Positions 7,201 through 14,139 of a DNA stretch of 15,290 nt are shown here, one piece after another. How positions within the stretch are numbered: position 1 is the stretch's first letter; the number at the start of each line of letters is the position of its first letter. The translations under genes and the position numbers were made by a program. This DNA comes from Chitinivibrionales bacterium (GTDB lineage: Bacteria; Fibrobacterota; Chitinivibrionia; Chitinivibrionales; WJKA01). The notes under the pieces were generated by a model that saw only the letters and a list, made by a program, of their open reading frames with translations, searched no databases and was not told where the DNA came from. The stretch is from the NCBI GenBank assembly GCA_014729375.1, contig WJKA01000182.1, positions 1 through 15,290 on the forward strand, written 5' to 3'.

Positions 7201-10200
7201 GCTGGGAGATTTCGAGCGGGCCGGTGCACCGATTAGCTGGAGTCTCATTGAGCTTACCGGTACGCCGCTCAATGACACGCTGACTTCTTTGACAGGACAT
7301 ATGACCTCGTTTATGCCCAACGATGCGTATACTATTGTCGAAATTTCCGCAACCTACGATTCGGCGGGACTCCAGATCTCCGATGCCGCACGCTTTTATG
7401 TAAAGCCCGGTCCGGTCACGCACCTTGTCATTGAAGCCAGCCCTGATCCTGCACTATCTCCGCGGGAGGACAATCCGCTTAACAATCTTACAATCGGCAG
7501 CGGCGACACGATAGCCTATGCCTATGCAATCCTGCGTGATGAGTTCGGGAACTATGTCCAGGCTTCGCCGTCAACAGAATGGCTCAGTCAGGCAACCGAT
7601 ATTGTTACTGCAGGTGAAGGTGTAGCGGCCAACGGTGAAGGACGAATGGTGCGCATGGCCGACAGCGGGTCCGCAGAGGTAATCGCCTATAACCGGAACA
7701 ACAATTCCCTCAGAGATACATTCACCGTCAATCTCAGCAATATAAACTATACCGGAATTCAGATCGTGGTAAACGACAACGGCCTCAAGCCGCTTCAGGG
7801 AGACACGCTCGTTCTGCGGACCGACCAGGATACGACGCTGTACGCAATCGGTCGGCGTTCCGACAACGGTGAGTGGGACAATATTACTGTGCGTTGGTCA
7901 AGCTCTGGAATCAGTGTTACTCCGTCGGCGCCGGCATCAGCGGACCAGTGGTCGTTGCAGCCCGCGGACACGGGGTCGGGACGGATCATTATCAGCAAAA
8001 CCGGAGTTTCCGGCACGGTGTACGATACGGTCCATGTTGTTTTCGCTCACGGCCTTCCCAGCAGGCTCATTCTTTTTCCGTCAACGGGCGAGCCGTATGT
8101 CGATCAGAATGTGCCGTATCCTTCGTCGGATTCCCTGACCGCGGGCGAATCGCTCCCGCTGGTTGCCAAGGTGTTCGACCATCGCGACGTGTGGCTTGAC
8201 GAATACGAAGTTGGGGCGGCGCCGGTTTCATGGGATACGCTTGAACTGAGCGGTCAACCGCCCACCGGGACCCTGACGCCGTTGTCCGGGTATATGAGTA
8301 TGTTTACGCCGGTCCGGGCGCGGAACTCGCTGTATATCAGTGCCGAGTTCAACGATCTGGGCATCACCCTGCGGGATTCGATCCGGCTGGGAATCCGCGC
8401 CGGTGACGCGCACCATCTGGTGATCGAGCCTACGCCCGATCCGAATGTAAGCCCCAATCAGGACAATCCGATCCACGAGGTTACCTTGACAAGCTGGGAC
8501 ACGGTGTCGTCCGTGTACGGTATCCTGCGCGACTCGCTGGGAAACTATGTCGCCCCGTCCACCGAAATCGACTGGGAGTCCCTTGACACGGCGACTGTTT
8601 GGGCCGCCGACGGGATTACTGAATTCGGGGAAGGGATCATTATCCGGCGGCAGGATGAGGGCGAGACCCGGGTTATTGCATGGACCGCCGATTCATCACT
8701 GTCGGACACCATTGATGTCGTGCTTAATGATATTGTTTATACTGCATTACGGATAGTGGTAAACAGCCAGGGACTCAAGGACCTCGATACGCTGATTATC
8801 CGGACGGATGAGGACACGACCCTGTTTGCACTCGGATTGCGTTCAGATAACGGGCAGTGGGACAATGTTCGCGTTGCCTGGAACGCGGGCACGCTGCCGG
8901 TCTCTCCGGCCGCGCCGGGCTCTGACGACGGCTGGACATTCAGCCCGGACAATGTTGACACAGGAAATATCACGATCAGCGTGCAGGATACTGCGGGGGA
9001 TCCGGTCACCGACCAGCTCACTGCGATATTCACCCCGGGTCTTCCCGACAAGCTTGTGCTGTATCCGGCCGAAGATATTCCGGGAACCAATAATAATGTT
9101 CCCTATCCGCCCCGCACCTCGATCGATACGATAGCAGCCGGCGATTCGCTCCAGCTTGTTGCCATGCTGTTCGACCACCAGGATTGGTGGCTGTCACAGT
9201 ACAATAATGCTTCATCGCCGGTGCAGTGGAGCATTGCCCGGTTGCAGGGAACCGCGGCTTCATCAGTGTTGAGTCCGCGTACCGGCAATGCAAGCATGTT
9301 TAAACCGGTCGATGCATTCAGCCGCGTGTACCTGATCGCAACATACGATGTAGACGGACGGTACCGTGCCGATACGGTCCAGGCGTATGTCAAGGCGGGT
9401 GACGTGCACCATCTGGTGCTCGAAGCAAGCGCAGACAGAAACATGAGTCCCAACGACGACAACCCCGCCGGTACTATCGTTATCGATACATCCGACACTA
9501 TCTCAAATGTTTATGCCATTCTGCGCGATCAGTACGGCAACTGGGTTGATTACTCAAAGAGCACGCAGTGGCGCACGCCGCTCACCGGCGATATCCTTGT
9601 CAAGGCAGTTGCCGGCAACGTGAATCTCGGTGAGGGCCGTATTATCCGGGCATCCGATTTCGGTGGTAACACCGGCGTGGAGGCTGCCTGGGGGCCGGAT
9701 ACCACGCTTAAAGATACTGTTACCGTGATCCTGTCTACAATCTCATATACCAAAATGCGGATCGTCGTCGACTCGAGCGGGACGTTTGTTGAGATTGATA
9801 CACTGTCGATCGGCACCGATGACGACACGACATTGTTTGTCCAGGGCAAGCGCTCCGATAACGACCAGTGGGAGTTTGTTCCGGGGACCTGGTCGCTTGC
9901 TCGCAACCTCGCCACCGATCCTGCACCGCCTGCAGGAAGAGAGTCGTGGGAGTTCTCACCCGATACTGTCGGAAACGATTCAATCATTGTCAGCTTCGGC
10001 AATGCAGTGCCCGACACCATCCCGGTTGCGTTTACAATTGGAAAAGTGTCCAGGCTGGTGCTCGCCGACAACATGCCATCGCCGGCAACGCAGCCATACC
10101 CGCCGGTCAGCTCGCCCGTCGAAATGACTGCCGGGGATTCACTGGTGCTCTATGCAAATATTTTAGACCATCAGGGTGAATGGTTCAGTGAATATGCAAC

Positions 10201-12922
10201 CGATACGGCACAGATAAGCTGGCGGCTGCGCAATGTCACCGGCGGCACACTGACCGATTCGCTCAGTACCGACACAGGATATAAAAACACGTTTGTACCC
10301 GAACAGGCGTATAAGACAGTCCTGATTATTGCCGAGTTTACCGAAGGAGTTACCACGGTATCGGATTCGGTCCAGGTCAATATCCTTCCCGGAGCAGCAC
10401 ATCATCTGGTGCTCGAAGGCGACGCTAACTGGCAGTTCAGCCCGAATTCAGACAATGCAATCGATACGGTCATGCTCAACACAATCGATACGATTGCGCA
10501 GATTTATGCAATTATCAGGGATGAGCATGGAAATTTCGTTGCGTATTCGCGGCGGACCGACTGGGAGAGCCGGGACACGGGCATTGTTGAGATTGCGGAC
10601 GGGATTGAGACGATTGGTGAAGGGATTATTCACCGGACGACGGCGACCGACGACGATACCACGCGGGTGGCGGGTACCAGTCTCGATTATCCTTCATTGC
10701 AGTTGACAGATTCCACCGTGGTAGTGTATCTGAATATTTATTTTGAAGCGCTGCGTATCGTGACCGGGGAGGGCGCGACGCTCGATACCACCCTTGACAC
10801 ATTGCACATTACGACGAACGACGACGCAACGCTCAGGGTGCAGGGACGGCGGTCGGACAACGGGCAATGGGTGGATATCAGCGCACGGTGGCTCATGCAG
10901 GAAGACCTGGTGGTTGATCCGTCACCCCCCGCACGCGCGGGGTCATGGACTTTTTCGCCGGTGGAATTCGATACCAGCGGCGCAGGCTGGATCGCGGTGA
11001 CCCTTGACAACGATACAACAACTCCGGATTCAGTATGGGTCATTTTCGAGCCCGGACCGGTAACCGAAATCGAATTTGAGGTGCTGACTCCGCCTGAGGA
11101 GCGTATTGCCGGCGATACCCTGCTTGCGGTTGTGCGCATGAGAAATGAAAACGGCCTGTATCCCGGAATGTACTGCGATACCATGGTGTATCAGGATATT
11201 ATCGGCGCGGGTGACGCACTCGACGGGGTCGTCATTACCGGCGCCGATACAACCCTCCTCAACGAGCGCCCCGGCGACAGCAATACGACCTATCAATGCT
11301 TTGATGAAGGTATCGACACGCTGAAAATAGTACTCTATAATGCTCCGTTTGAGCCGCGCAAATCAGACAGCCTGCACCAGCTTTACATAGTGGCTAATGA
11401 CAGCGTTGAAGGGTATACAAAGCCTATTGAGCTTCTTCCGGCAGACCTGAATAAAATCGTGGTTGAGTACGACGACGGTACGCCGTTTGGAAGCGACACG
11501 GTTGTGCTTGAGTCAAAAGACGGCGAATATCTGCTGGTATTTCCGGTCGGGTATGATCGCTATGGAAATAAAATCGGCAATGTGGTCACCGACTGGGGCC
11601 TGTATGAGTGCGATACCTGTACCAATACGCTCCATGAAATCGATATCCGGGCCGACCGGATCACCCGGTTTTATTACAGCAGCGAGGGCGTATTGTACGA
11701 TGAATCCGGCTGTATCCGGATCGTTGCATCCGACAGTGCTGAGATTGATACGTTCATCTGCCTGAAGATTATGGCGCCACCGGCGGGTCTTGTCGAGGCG
11801 GCGACATTTGATATGAACGGAAACGGCTACCTCGATCAGGTGCGGGTGCATTTCACCAAGCTGGTCACGTTTCCGCAGGATTATTCACTCGATAATATTC
11901 TCGTTACCCACGACAAAACGCTTGTTATTGTAGTTGACAGCATCGGGGGCGGCACGGGCGTTACCGACAGTGTCTTTACTTTATATTTGCACGAAGACAC
12001 CTCGCTCGAGGAGCCGCAGACCGACTGGTCGCTCAGGCTGCTGATGACCGGTATCCAGAGCGCGGATTCGATTATTACCGGAATGACAATCGACAGCGCA
12101 GGACCGGTGATCTGGGAAATTGTCAAAGTAATCACTGTCGTCGGTGATAATTCCAAAGATGTGGTTACCGTGACATTCACCGAGAACCTTCGCGGGGGCA
12201 ACGGGAGCTCGTTTTCCATTACCAATCCGCCCGAACTTGTTTTTAATGTTTGGGCCAGAAGCGATACCGGATTTGTGCGGCAACGGCACATGCTCGACGA
12301 CATCGACCAGTTTTTGACATTCAGAGACAACAACGTGCTCCGGTTTGTCATGTCGAACGGTAAAGACCTCAATGCCGACCATTACATGAATATTATCCTG
12401 TATACGGATTCATCGAATGCCAATTACCAGCTTGTCGATGCGACAGCGTGGGGCAATCTGCCGGTCCCGGATAATCAGAAAGTGCAGGTGTATGTGCAGC
12501 CTGCAAGGCCCGAGCGCATGGATGTCGGCCCGAATCCGGCATCGCCGGCACTGCATGAGGACCTCAGTATTGCATATGACAGGGAGGCCGTGACTACCGT
12601 GTATGAACAAAACTCCGGGACGGTCCTTGCATTTCCGATTATCCAGGCCCCGGGCGCAAATGATATTATCAACGGATCGATGAAAATATATGATATGGTC
12701 GGCAACCTTGTTGCACAATCCGAGAAACTTGACATGCTCAGAGAAGTGCCCGCGGACAAAAAGGACGGCGGTATTTTCAATTACTATATTTACTGGAGCG
12801 GGACCAACGACAAAGGCATGAAAGTCGCCCCCGGCGTGTACCGCGCGGTGATGGAGCTTGATTATGCAAACAGCAATGTCAAGGACAAACAGTATGTTTC
12901 CACTATCGGCATCCGGCGCTGA
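4298..12922 (+). CDS. Giant secreted protein: DUF4114-like domain, Ig-like A-B-C super-repeats, FlgD/type IX-like C-terminus
   Basis: 2874 residues, complete, ending in TGA at 12920-12922. A signal peptide (MKQRNMK, then a hydrophobic stretch to LQA-Q, cleavage near residue 25) implies Sec export; there is no lipobox. Residues 27-240 form a DUF4114-like domain with the signature FGFEDLTPGDADFDDIVF. One C-type Ig-like domain follows (about 243-355), then five A-B-C units starting at residues 357, 713, 1042, 1373 and 1705, and a last A-B at 2036. The C-terminal 621 residues (from 2254) hold a conserved Cys pair (2293, 2334), a DMNGNGYLD loop (2505) and a VGPNP to IGIRR terminal domain (from 2743). 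It is a tandem paralogue of the preceding gene but seems to have its own promoter. No enzyme motif is seen. A long, rod-like surface or extracellular protein, perhaps adhesive, is inferred from the architecture only. Confidence 0.93.
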   Translation: MKQRNMKDYGIVLCIVCSAFISLQAQGITEWGENTDPFDPPKTGWIADSLFMGATFLRDTTLDSFVIWLHRNEAGCTGNLYLMVPGGGPFDGWDTLYLFQNHDPAGTRVNLTEDPRVAGYIEHLDTLFFMYRVVAGQASCSRNFRYTGPNRAPGDSCTQADTLGDCQNVDRFWSEDYADDLVSAPDGREYPIGRRWCVAGWIRDHVNNERTDTVEFGFEDLTPGDADFDDIVFHVTGVFLIKPAIITDIQIDAEPDTGTILAGDSITYTATVIVDSVDSFGVHHTVEDTVRAQQVTWEILGDTSGGTLVYGEGPARVNTFTATRAYRSYTIRATIVDGSDIVTTEVVVNVEPDAAYQLVLEGAPDVAGGLSLILPKPIDTLRLDSASSMDTVYGILRDEFGNYTGNCSNADWRIIAPGESFVTAADGGRTNIGEGIITKVGPPGNAEVWGIDMDNPSDVDFRDTMTVVVDPAAYDSLRFVFGTGGQKKIQGTDFDSVVINLGLDTLVRAEGRRTDRVGGDDNDGWVALNVDWSVTSNIDTSNTAPSSANQWDFAPTDTGHGTVTISYRSFSQELPIVVRPGAPAKMSLYAQEGTPDTLGNDPYFGPVAYTYYWPAGRPMPLVGKIFDRFSTWLATYETTPELSQRITWNAVYTSSGAPIAPAVGTFTTQTGHITTFNPRRAFETIDLIATYTKDLTIFRDTVRVYIDHGSADHMVIEASPDSTVSPNADNPVDVLTLLADEIDRDLYAILRDSLGNFVGYADSSEWTSRNTLVVTAAMGTQDSLGEGTITRQADTTKSTWVVARKGAYNDSVQVNVASISYTALRLVVNNNGLRDIDTLVMGGDEDTTLLALGQRSDNGAWEYVDVSWSKSAGLSTAPDPPAGFEDRWSFEPADTGRGTVTIQKAGSSDTVYCIFTAGGPATMALYNNEGRPDAPGTEPYDPVTVIDTIAAGTSINLVAKMFDNEGVWLGDFERAGAPISWSLIELTGTPLNDTLTSLTGHMTSFMPNDAYTIVEISATYDSAGLQISDAARFYVKPGPVTHLVIEASPDPALSPREDNPLNNLTIGSGDTIAYAYAILRDEFGNYVQASPSTEWLSQATDIVTAGEGVAANGEGRMVRMADSGSAEVIAYNRNNNSLRDTFTVNLSNINYTGIQIVVNDNGLKPLQGDTLVLRTDQDTTLYAIGRRSDNGEWDNITVRWSSSGISVTPSAPASADQWSLQPADTGSGRIIISKTGVSGTVYDTVHVVFAHGLPSRLILFPSTGEPYVDQNVPYPSSDSLTAGESLPLVAKVFDHRDVWLDEYEVGAAPVSWDTLELSGQPPTGTLTPLSGYMSMFTPVRARNSLYISAEFNDLGITLRDSIRLGIRAGDAHHLVIEPTPDPNVSPNQDNPIHEVTLTSWDTVSSVYGILRDSLGNYVAPSTEIDWESLDTATVWAADGITEFGEGIIIRRQDEGETRVIAWTADSSLSDTIDVVLNDIVYTALRIVVNSQGLKDLDTLIIRTDEDTTLFALGLRSDNGQWDNVRVAWNAGTLPVSPAAPGSDDGWTFSPDNVDTGNITISVQDTAGDPVTDQLTAIFTPGLPDKLVLYPAEDIPGTNNNVPYPPRTSIDTIAAGDSLQLVAMLFDHQDWWLSQYNNASSPVQWSIARLQGTAASSVLSPRTGNASMFKPVDAFSRVYLIATYDVDGRYRADTVQAYVKAGDVHHLVLEASADRNMSPNDDNPAGTIVIDTSDTISNVYAILRDQYGNWVDYSKSTQWRTPLTGDILVKAVAGNVNLGEGRIIRASDFGGNTGVEAAWGPDTTLKDTVTVILSTISYTKMRIVVDSSGTFVEIDTLSIGTDDDTTLFVQGKRSDNDQWEFVPGTWSLARNLATDPAPPAGRESWEFSPDTVGNDSIIVSFGNAVPDTIPVAFTIGKVSRLVLADNMPSPATQPYPPVSSPVEMTAGDSLVLYANILDHQGEWFSEYATDTAQISWRLRNVTGGTLTDSLSTDTGYKNTFVPEQAYKTVLIIAEFTEGVTTVSDSVQVNILPGAAHHLVLEGDANWQFSPNSDNAIDTVMLNTIDTIAQIYAIIRDEHGNFVAYSRRTDWESRDTGIVEIADGIETIGEGIIHRTTATDDDTTRVAGTSLDYPSLQLTDSTVVVYLNIYFEALRIVTGEGATLDTTLDTLHITTNDDATLRVQGRRSDNGQWVDISARWLMQEDLVVDPSPPARAGSWTFSPVEFDTSGAGWIAVTLDNDTTTPDSVWVIFEPGPVTEIEFEVLTPPEERIAGDTLLAVVRMRNENGLYPGMYCDTMVYQDIIGAGDALDGVVITGADTTLLNERPGDSNTTYQCFDEGIDTLKIVLYNAPFEPRKSDSLHQLYIVANDSVEGYTKPIELLPADLNKIVVEYDDGTPFGSDTVVLESKDGEYLLVFPVGYDRYGNKIGNVVTDWGLYECDTCTNTLHEIDIRADRITRFYYSSEGVLYDESGCIRIVASDSAEIDTFICLKIMAPPAGLVEAATFDMNGNGYLDQVRVHFTKLVTFPQDYSLDNILVTHDKTLVIVVDSIGGGTGVTDSVFTLYLHEDTSLEEPQTDWSLRLLMTGIQSADSIITGMTIDSAGPVIWEIVKVITVVGDNSKDVVTVTFTENLRGGNGSSFSITNPPELVFNVWARSDTGFVRQRHMLDDIDQFLTFRDNNVLRFVMSNGKDLNADHYMNIILYTDSSNANYQLVDATAWGNLPVPDNQKVQVYVQPARPERMDVGPNPASPALHEDLSIAYDREAVTTVYEQNSGTVLAFPIIQAPGANDIINGSMKIYDMVGNLVAQSEKLDMLREVPADKKDGGIFNYYIYWSGTNDKGMKVAPGVYRAVMELDYANSNVKDKQYVSTIGIRR
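4376..5017 (+). other. DUF4114-like N-terminal domain of giant protein 2
   Basis: Residues about 27-240. The end of the domain reads FGFEDLTPGDADFDDIVF (residues 216-233), which matches the FEDxxGGDxDFxDxVF signature that closes DUF4114 domains, known in large exported and adhesin-like proteins. Five cysteines (76, 140, 157, 166, 197) lie in this domain, against very few in the rest of the protein. An odd number in an exported domain leaves at least one unpaired. The acidic run at 225-230 could bind calcium (inference). Confidence 0.65.
5366..6433 (+). repeat. A-B-C super-repeat unit 1 of protein 2 (356 aa, long form)
   Basis: The unit starts QLVLEGAPD instead of HLVIEASPD and has YGILRDEFGNYTGNCSNADW in its A domain, the only unit of this protein with NCSN. 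The B domain has an insertion around RRTDRVGGDDNDGW, where other units have RSDNGxW. The C domain has extra residues around AYTYYWPAGRPMPL. These account for the 25 extra residues. It is the most diverged of the five full units. Confidence 0.8.
6434..7420 (+). repeat. A-B-C super-repeat unit 2 of protein 2 (329 aa)
   Basis: A: HMVIEASPD, SPNADNP, YAILRDSLGNFVGY. B: DEDTTLLALGQRSDNGAW and WSFEPADTGRGT. C: LYNNEGRPD, IAAGTSINLVAKMFDNEGVW, ISWSL and TGHMTSFMP. Each block aligns without large gaps to units 3-5. Confidence 0.85.
7421..8413 (+). repeat. A-B-C super-repeat unit 3 of protein 2 (331 aa)
   Basis: A: HLVIEASPD, SPREDNP, YAILRDEFGNYVQASPSTEW. B: DQDTTLYAIGRRSDNGEW and WSLQPADTGSGR. C: LFPSTGEP, TAGESLPLVAKVFDHRDVW, VSWDTL and SGYMSMFTP. 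Confidence 0.85.
8414..9409 (+). repeat. A-B-C super-repeat unit 4 of protein 2 (332 aa)
   Basis: A: HLVIEPTPD, SPNQDNP, YGILRDSLGNYVAPSTEIDW. B: DEDTTLFALGLRSDNGQW and WTFSPDNVDTGN. C: LYPAEDIPG, IAAGDSLQLVAMLFDHQDWW, VQWSI and TGNASMFKP. Confidence 0.85.
9410..10402 (+). repeat. A-B-C super-repeat unit 5 of protein 2 (331 aa)
   Basis: A: HLVLEASAD, SPNDDNP, YAILRDQYGNWVDYSKSTQW. B: DDDTTLFVQGKRSDNDQW and WEFSPDTVGND. C: a shortened LADNMPSPATQPYPP linker, TAGDSLVLYANILDHQGEW, ISWRL and TGYKNTFVP. Confidence 0.85.
10403..11056 (+). repeat. Final A-B pair of protein 2 (super-repeat lacking C)
   Basis: A: HLVLEGDAN, SPNSDNA, YAIIRDEHGNFVAYSRRTDW. B: DDATLRVQGRRSDNGQW and WTFSPVEFDTSG, closing at FEPGP. 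As in protein 1, the C domain is absent and the C-terminal region follows directly. Confidence 0.8.
11810..11836 (+). other. Calcium-loop-like motif DMNGNGYLD in protein 2
   Basis: Residues 2505-2513 match the same loop pattern, at the same place relative to the cysteine pair and C-terminus, as the paralogue's DTNGNGFLD. Conservation in two otherwise well-diverged copies argues for a kept structural metal site. Confidence 0.5.
12524..12919 (+). other. C-terminal FlgD-Ig/type IX-like sorting or anchoring domain (protein 2)
   Basis: The last 132 residues start VGPNPASP, contain MKIYDMVGNLV and IYWSGTNDKGMKVAPGVYRA, and end STIGIRR. Strand motifs and the basic terminus fit a FlgD Ig-like fold or a type A sorting signal for type IX secretion. 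The family fit is by motif order, not by any profile score. Confidence 0.65.
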
Positions 12923-12933
12923 GGTCAGGGCGG

Positions 12934-12953
12934 AACGGGAACCGTTGCTTTAT
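12934..12953 (+). terminator. Putative weak terminator of giant gene 2
   Basis: AACGG (12934-12938) pairs with CCGTT (12942-12946) across a GAA loop and is followed by GCTTTAT. The stem has only five pairs and the T tract is interrupted, so this is a modest candidate. It lies 12 bases after the stop codon. Confidence 0.4.
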
Positions 12954-12968
12954 TCATGACTGGCAGGG

Positions 12969-12988
12969 ACCCGGACCTGGTCCGGGGT
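12969..12988. terminator. GC-rich palindrome between convergent genes, possible bidirectional terminator
   Basis: ACCCGGACC and GGTCCGGGGT are near-perfect inverted arms around a single T; in RNA the middle CCTGG would be loop. An outer ACTGG (12959-12963) / CCAGT (13001-13005) can extend the structure. There is no T tract on either strand, so it may act only as a road block or 3' end stabiliser. Confidence 0.35.
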
Positions 12989-13024
12989 TCGCCGGAATGA
13001 CCAGTTCAACCCTCATGATTGAGG

Positions 13025-14077
13025 TCAGAGATTCAGGGCAAGTATAACGCCGATTTCGTTTTTAAAGTTGCCGGTAAAATAGAGGCGGTGCTTTCTGTGA
13101 AGCGTTCGTCCGGCAATAATAACATCAAGTACATTGAGGGTCCAGAGCCCGGCGGTCAATCCGATCAATGCTGCTTGCCGTCCCGCTTCAACGGCATATT
13201 CATCATATAAACTGTCGCCCCGGGCGAAAATAATGTCCTCGGCTTCTTTTTCAGTTATGCCCAGCGAATCGATAAGCCGGGACACGTCCCGGTTCATTTC
13301 AGGGCCGTAGTCGGCATACTCATCATAATCCTCATAAGTGTCTTTCGCTTCCTTAAAGGGCCCGAATCCATAATATAAAGTGCCTCCCAGTGCGGTAGCG
13401 CAGGCGACAGAGCTGATGATGCCGGGAACCGGCCGATGGCGATAGAACTGTCCCCAGCCGGGGACAAAGCTTGATCGCAGTACTGCCGGTCGAAGGCGGC
13501 CGAGGGAACGCTTTGCCAGCAGGTCCTGTTCGATATTGTCAAGCGCCTGCCGGGAGGCTTCAATCGACGCGCCGGTGACTATTATCCCCGTGTTGACGTC
13601 GATAATCCGCGCAGCAACATCATACCTGTTCCCCTGAGGCTGAATCGTCCCGGCTAGAATAAGATCGGCACCGAAAATTTTACCTGTCGCAACGGCCATG
13701 GAGTCGGTTATTGCTTCTTTCAGAGAAATTTCAAGGCTGCGGAGTTGCTTGCGAAACGGACGTCGGTTGATAATGTCAAAACGGCCACTTTTGTCAAAAA
13801 GCTTGATAAAATACTCGGCTACCCACGTCCCCCATGCCGAGGTCGTTTCACTGGCCTTATTTTGAAAGGGAAAAATAGCAATGTCGGCTTTTTCAATCGA
13901 ATCGGGATAAAAGCGCAGCAAAAGGGTCATCAGGGAGTCGCAGAATTCGTGGGAAGTTTCCTGCAAAACTGCCGCCCGGTGCTCGCTCAGGCGGTGCCCC
14001 TTTCGGGCATGGGAAGAAAGACAGAGCAGGAAGATGAAAAGCAGAAGGGCGTACACAGCCCGGCTTGTTTGTACCAT
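13025..14077 (-). CDS. Exported FlgO/CsgG-like protein with C-terminal DUF5683-like membrane region
   Basis: 350 residues, starting at ATG 14077 with GGAG 6 bases upstream. Residues 1-24 are a signal peptide (hydrophobic 8-20, SHA before the cut), with no lipobox. Residues about 60-175 resemble the FlgO/CsgG family, which forms sugar- or peptide-associated outer-membrane assemblies: ADIAIFPFQN, GTWVAEYFIKLFDKSGRFDI, FGADLILAGTI, and YDVAARIIDVNTGIIVTGAS. Residues 200-325 resemble DUF5683: LRSSFVPGWGQFY at 200-212, then two hydrophobic helices (about 220-238 and 302-322) flanking an acidic tyrosine-rich stretch (DTYEDYDEYADYGPE). Absence of the lipoprotein cysteine argues against a true CsgG pore. 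It is the last gene of the minus-strand run and faces the giant gene. Envelope location is well supported; function is unknown. Confidence 0.85.
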   Translation of the reverse strand: MVQTSRAVYALLLFIFLLCLSSHARKGHRLSEHRAAVLQETSHEFCDSLMTLLLRFYPDSIEKADIAIFPFQNKASETTSAWGTWVAEYFIKLFDKSGRFDIINRRPFRKQLRSLEISLKEAITDSMAVATGKIFGADLILAGTIQPQGNRYDVAARIIDVNTGIIVTGASIEASRQALDNIEQDLLAKRSLGRLRPAVLRSSFVPGWGQFYRHRPVPGIISSVACATALGGTLYYGFGPFKEAKDTYEDYDEYADYGPEMNRDVSRLIDSLGITEKEAEDIIFARGDSLYDEYAVEAGRQAALIGLTAGLWTLNVLDVIIAGRTLHRKHRLYFTGNFKNEIGVILALNL

Positions 14078-14083
14078 GCATTA

Positions 14084-14087
14084 CTCC
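14084..14087 (-). promoter_or_regulatory. Ribosome binding site of the FlgO/CsgG-like gene
   Basis: GGAG on the minus strand with six bases to ATG 14077 fixes the start, which is also immediately before the signal peptide. The 62-base gap upstream (14078-14139) has no convincing promoter or terminator, so readthrough from the HAMP gene is plausible. Confidence 0.6.
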
Positions 14088-14139
14088 ATTTCAGGCATTG
14101 TCGATAGAACAACATTGTAAAAAACAGCGGCGCAAAAAA

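Larger units (their letters stand above)
11057..12922 (+). other. Conserved C-terminal region shared by both giant proteins (copy 2, 621 aa)
   Basis: It aligns with the region encoded at 2194-4068 along its whole length. It has additional cysteines absent from copy 1, in YECDTCTN, SGCIRI and FICLKI, besides the shared pair at codons 11174-11176 and 11297-11299. The final domain runs from VGPNPA (12524) through MKIYDMVGNLV, IYWSGTNDKGMKVAPGVYRA to IGIRR, again FlgD-Ig/type IX-like. Confidence 0.8.

Noticed and set aside
5366..11056. Recent tandem DNA duplication or gene conversion among the super-repeats
   Set aside because: The units resemble one another as protein but the DNA differs at many third positions and elsewhere; no long identical stretches were seen.
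12920..13028. Nine-base direct repeat TGAGGTCAG at both ends of the convergent spacer, looking like a target-site duplication
   Set aside because: The 100-base interval has no inverted ends or mobile-element content, and each copy is partly fixed by a stop codon (TGA for the plus gene, TCA for the minus gene). Chance is a fair explanation.
13025..14077. True CsgG curli secretion pore
   Set aside because: The signal peptide lacks a lipobox Cys, the CsgG-like part is short, and there are membrane helices at the C-terminus; no curli subunit genes are nearby.
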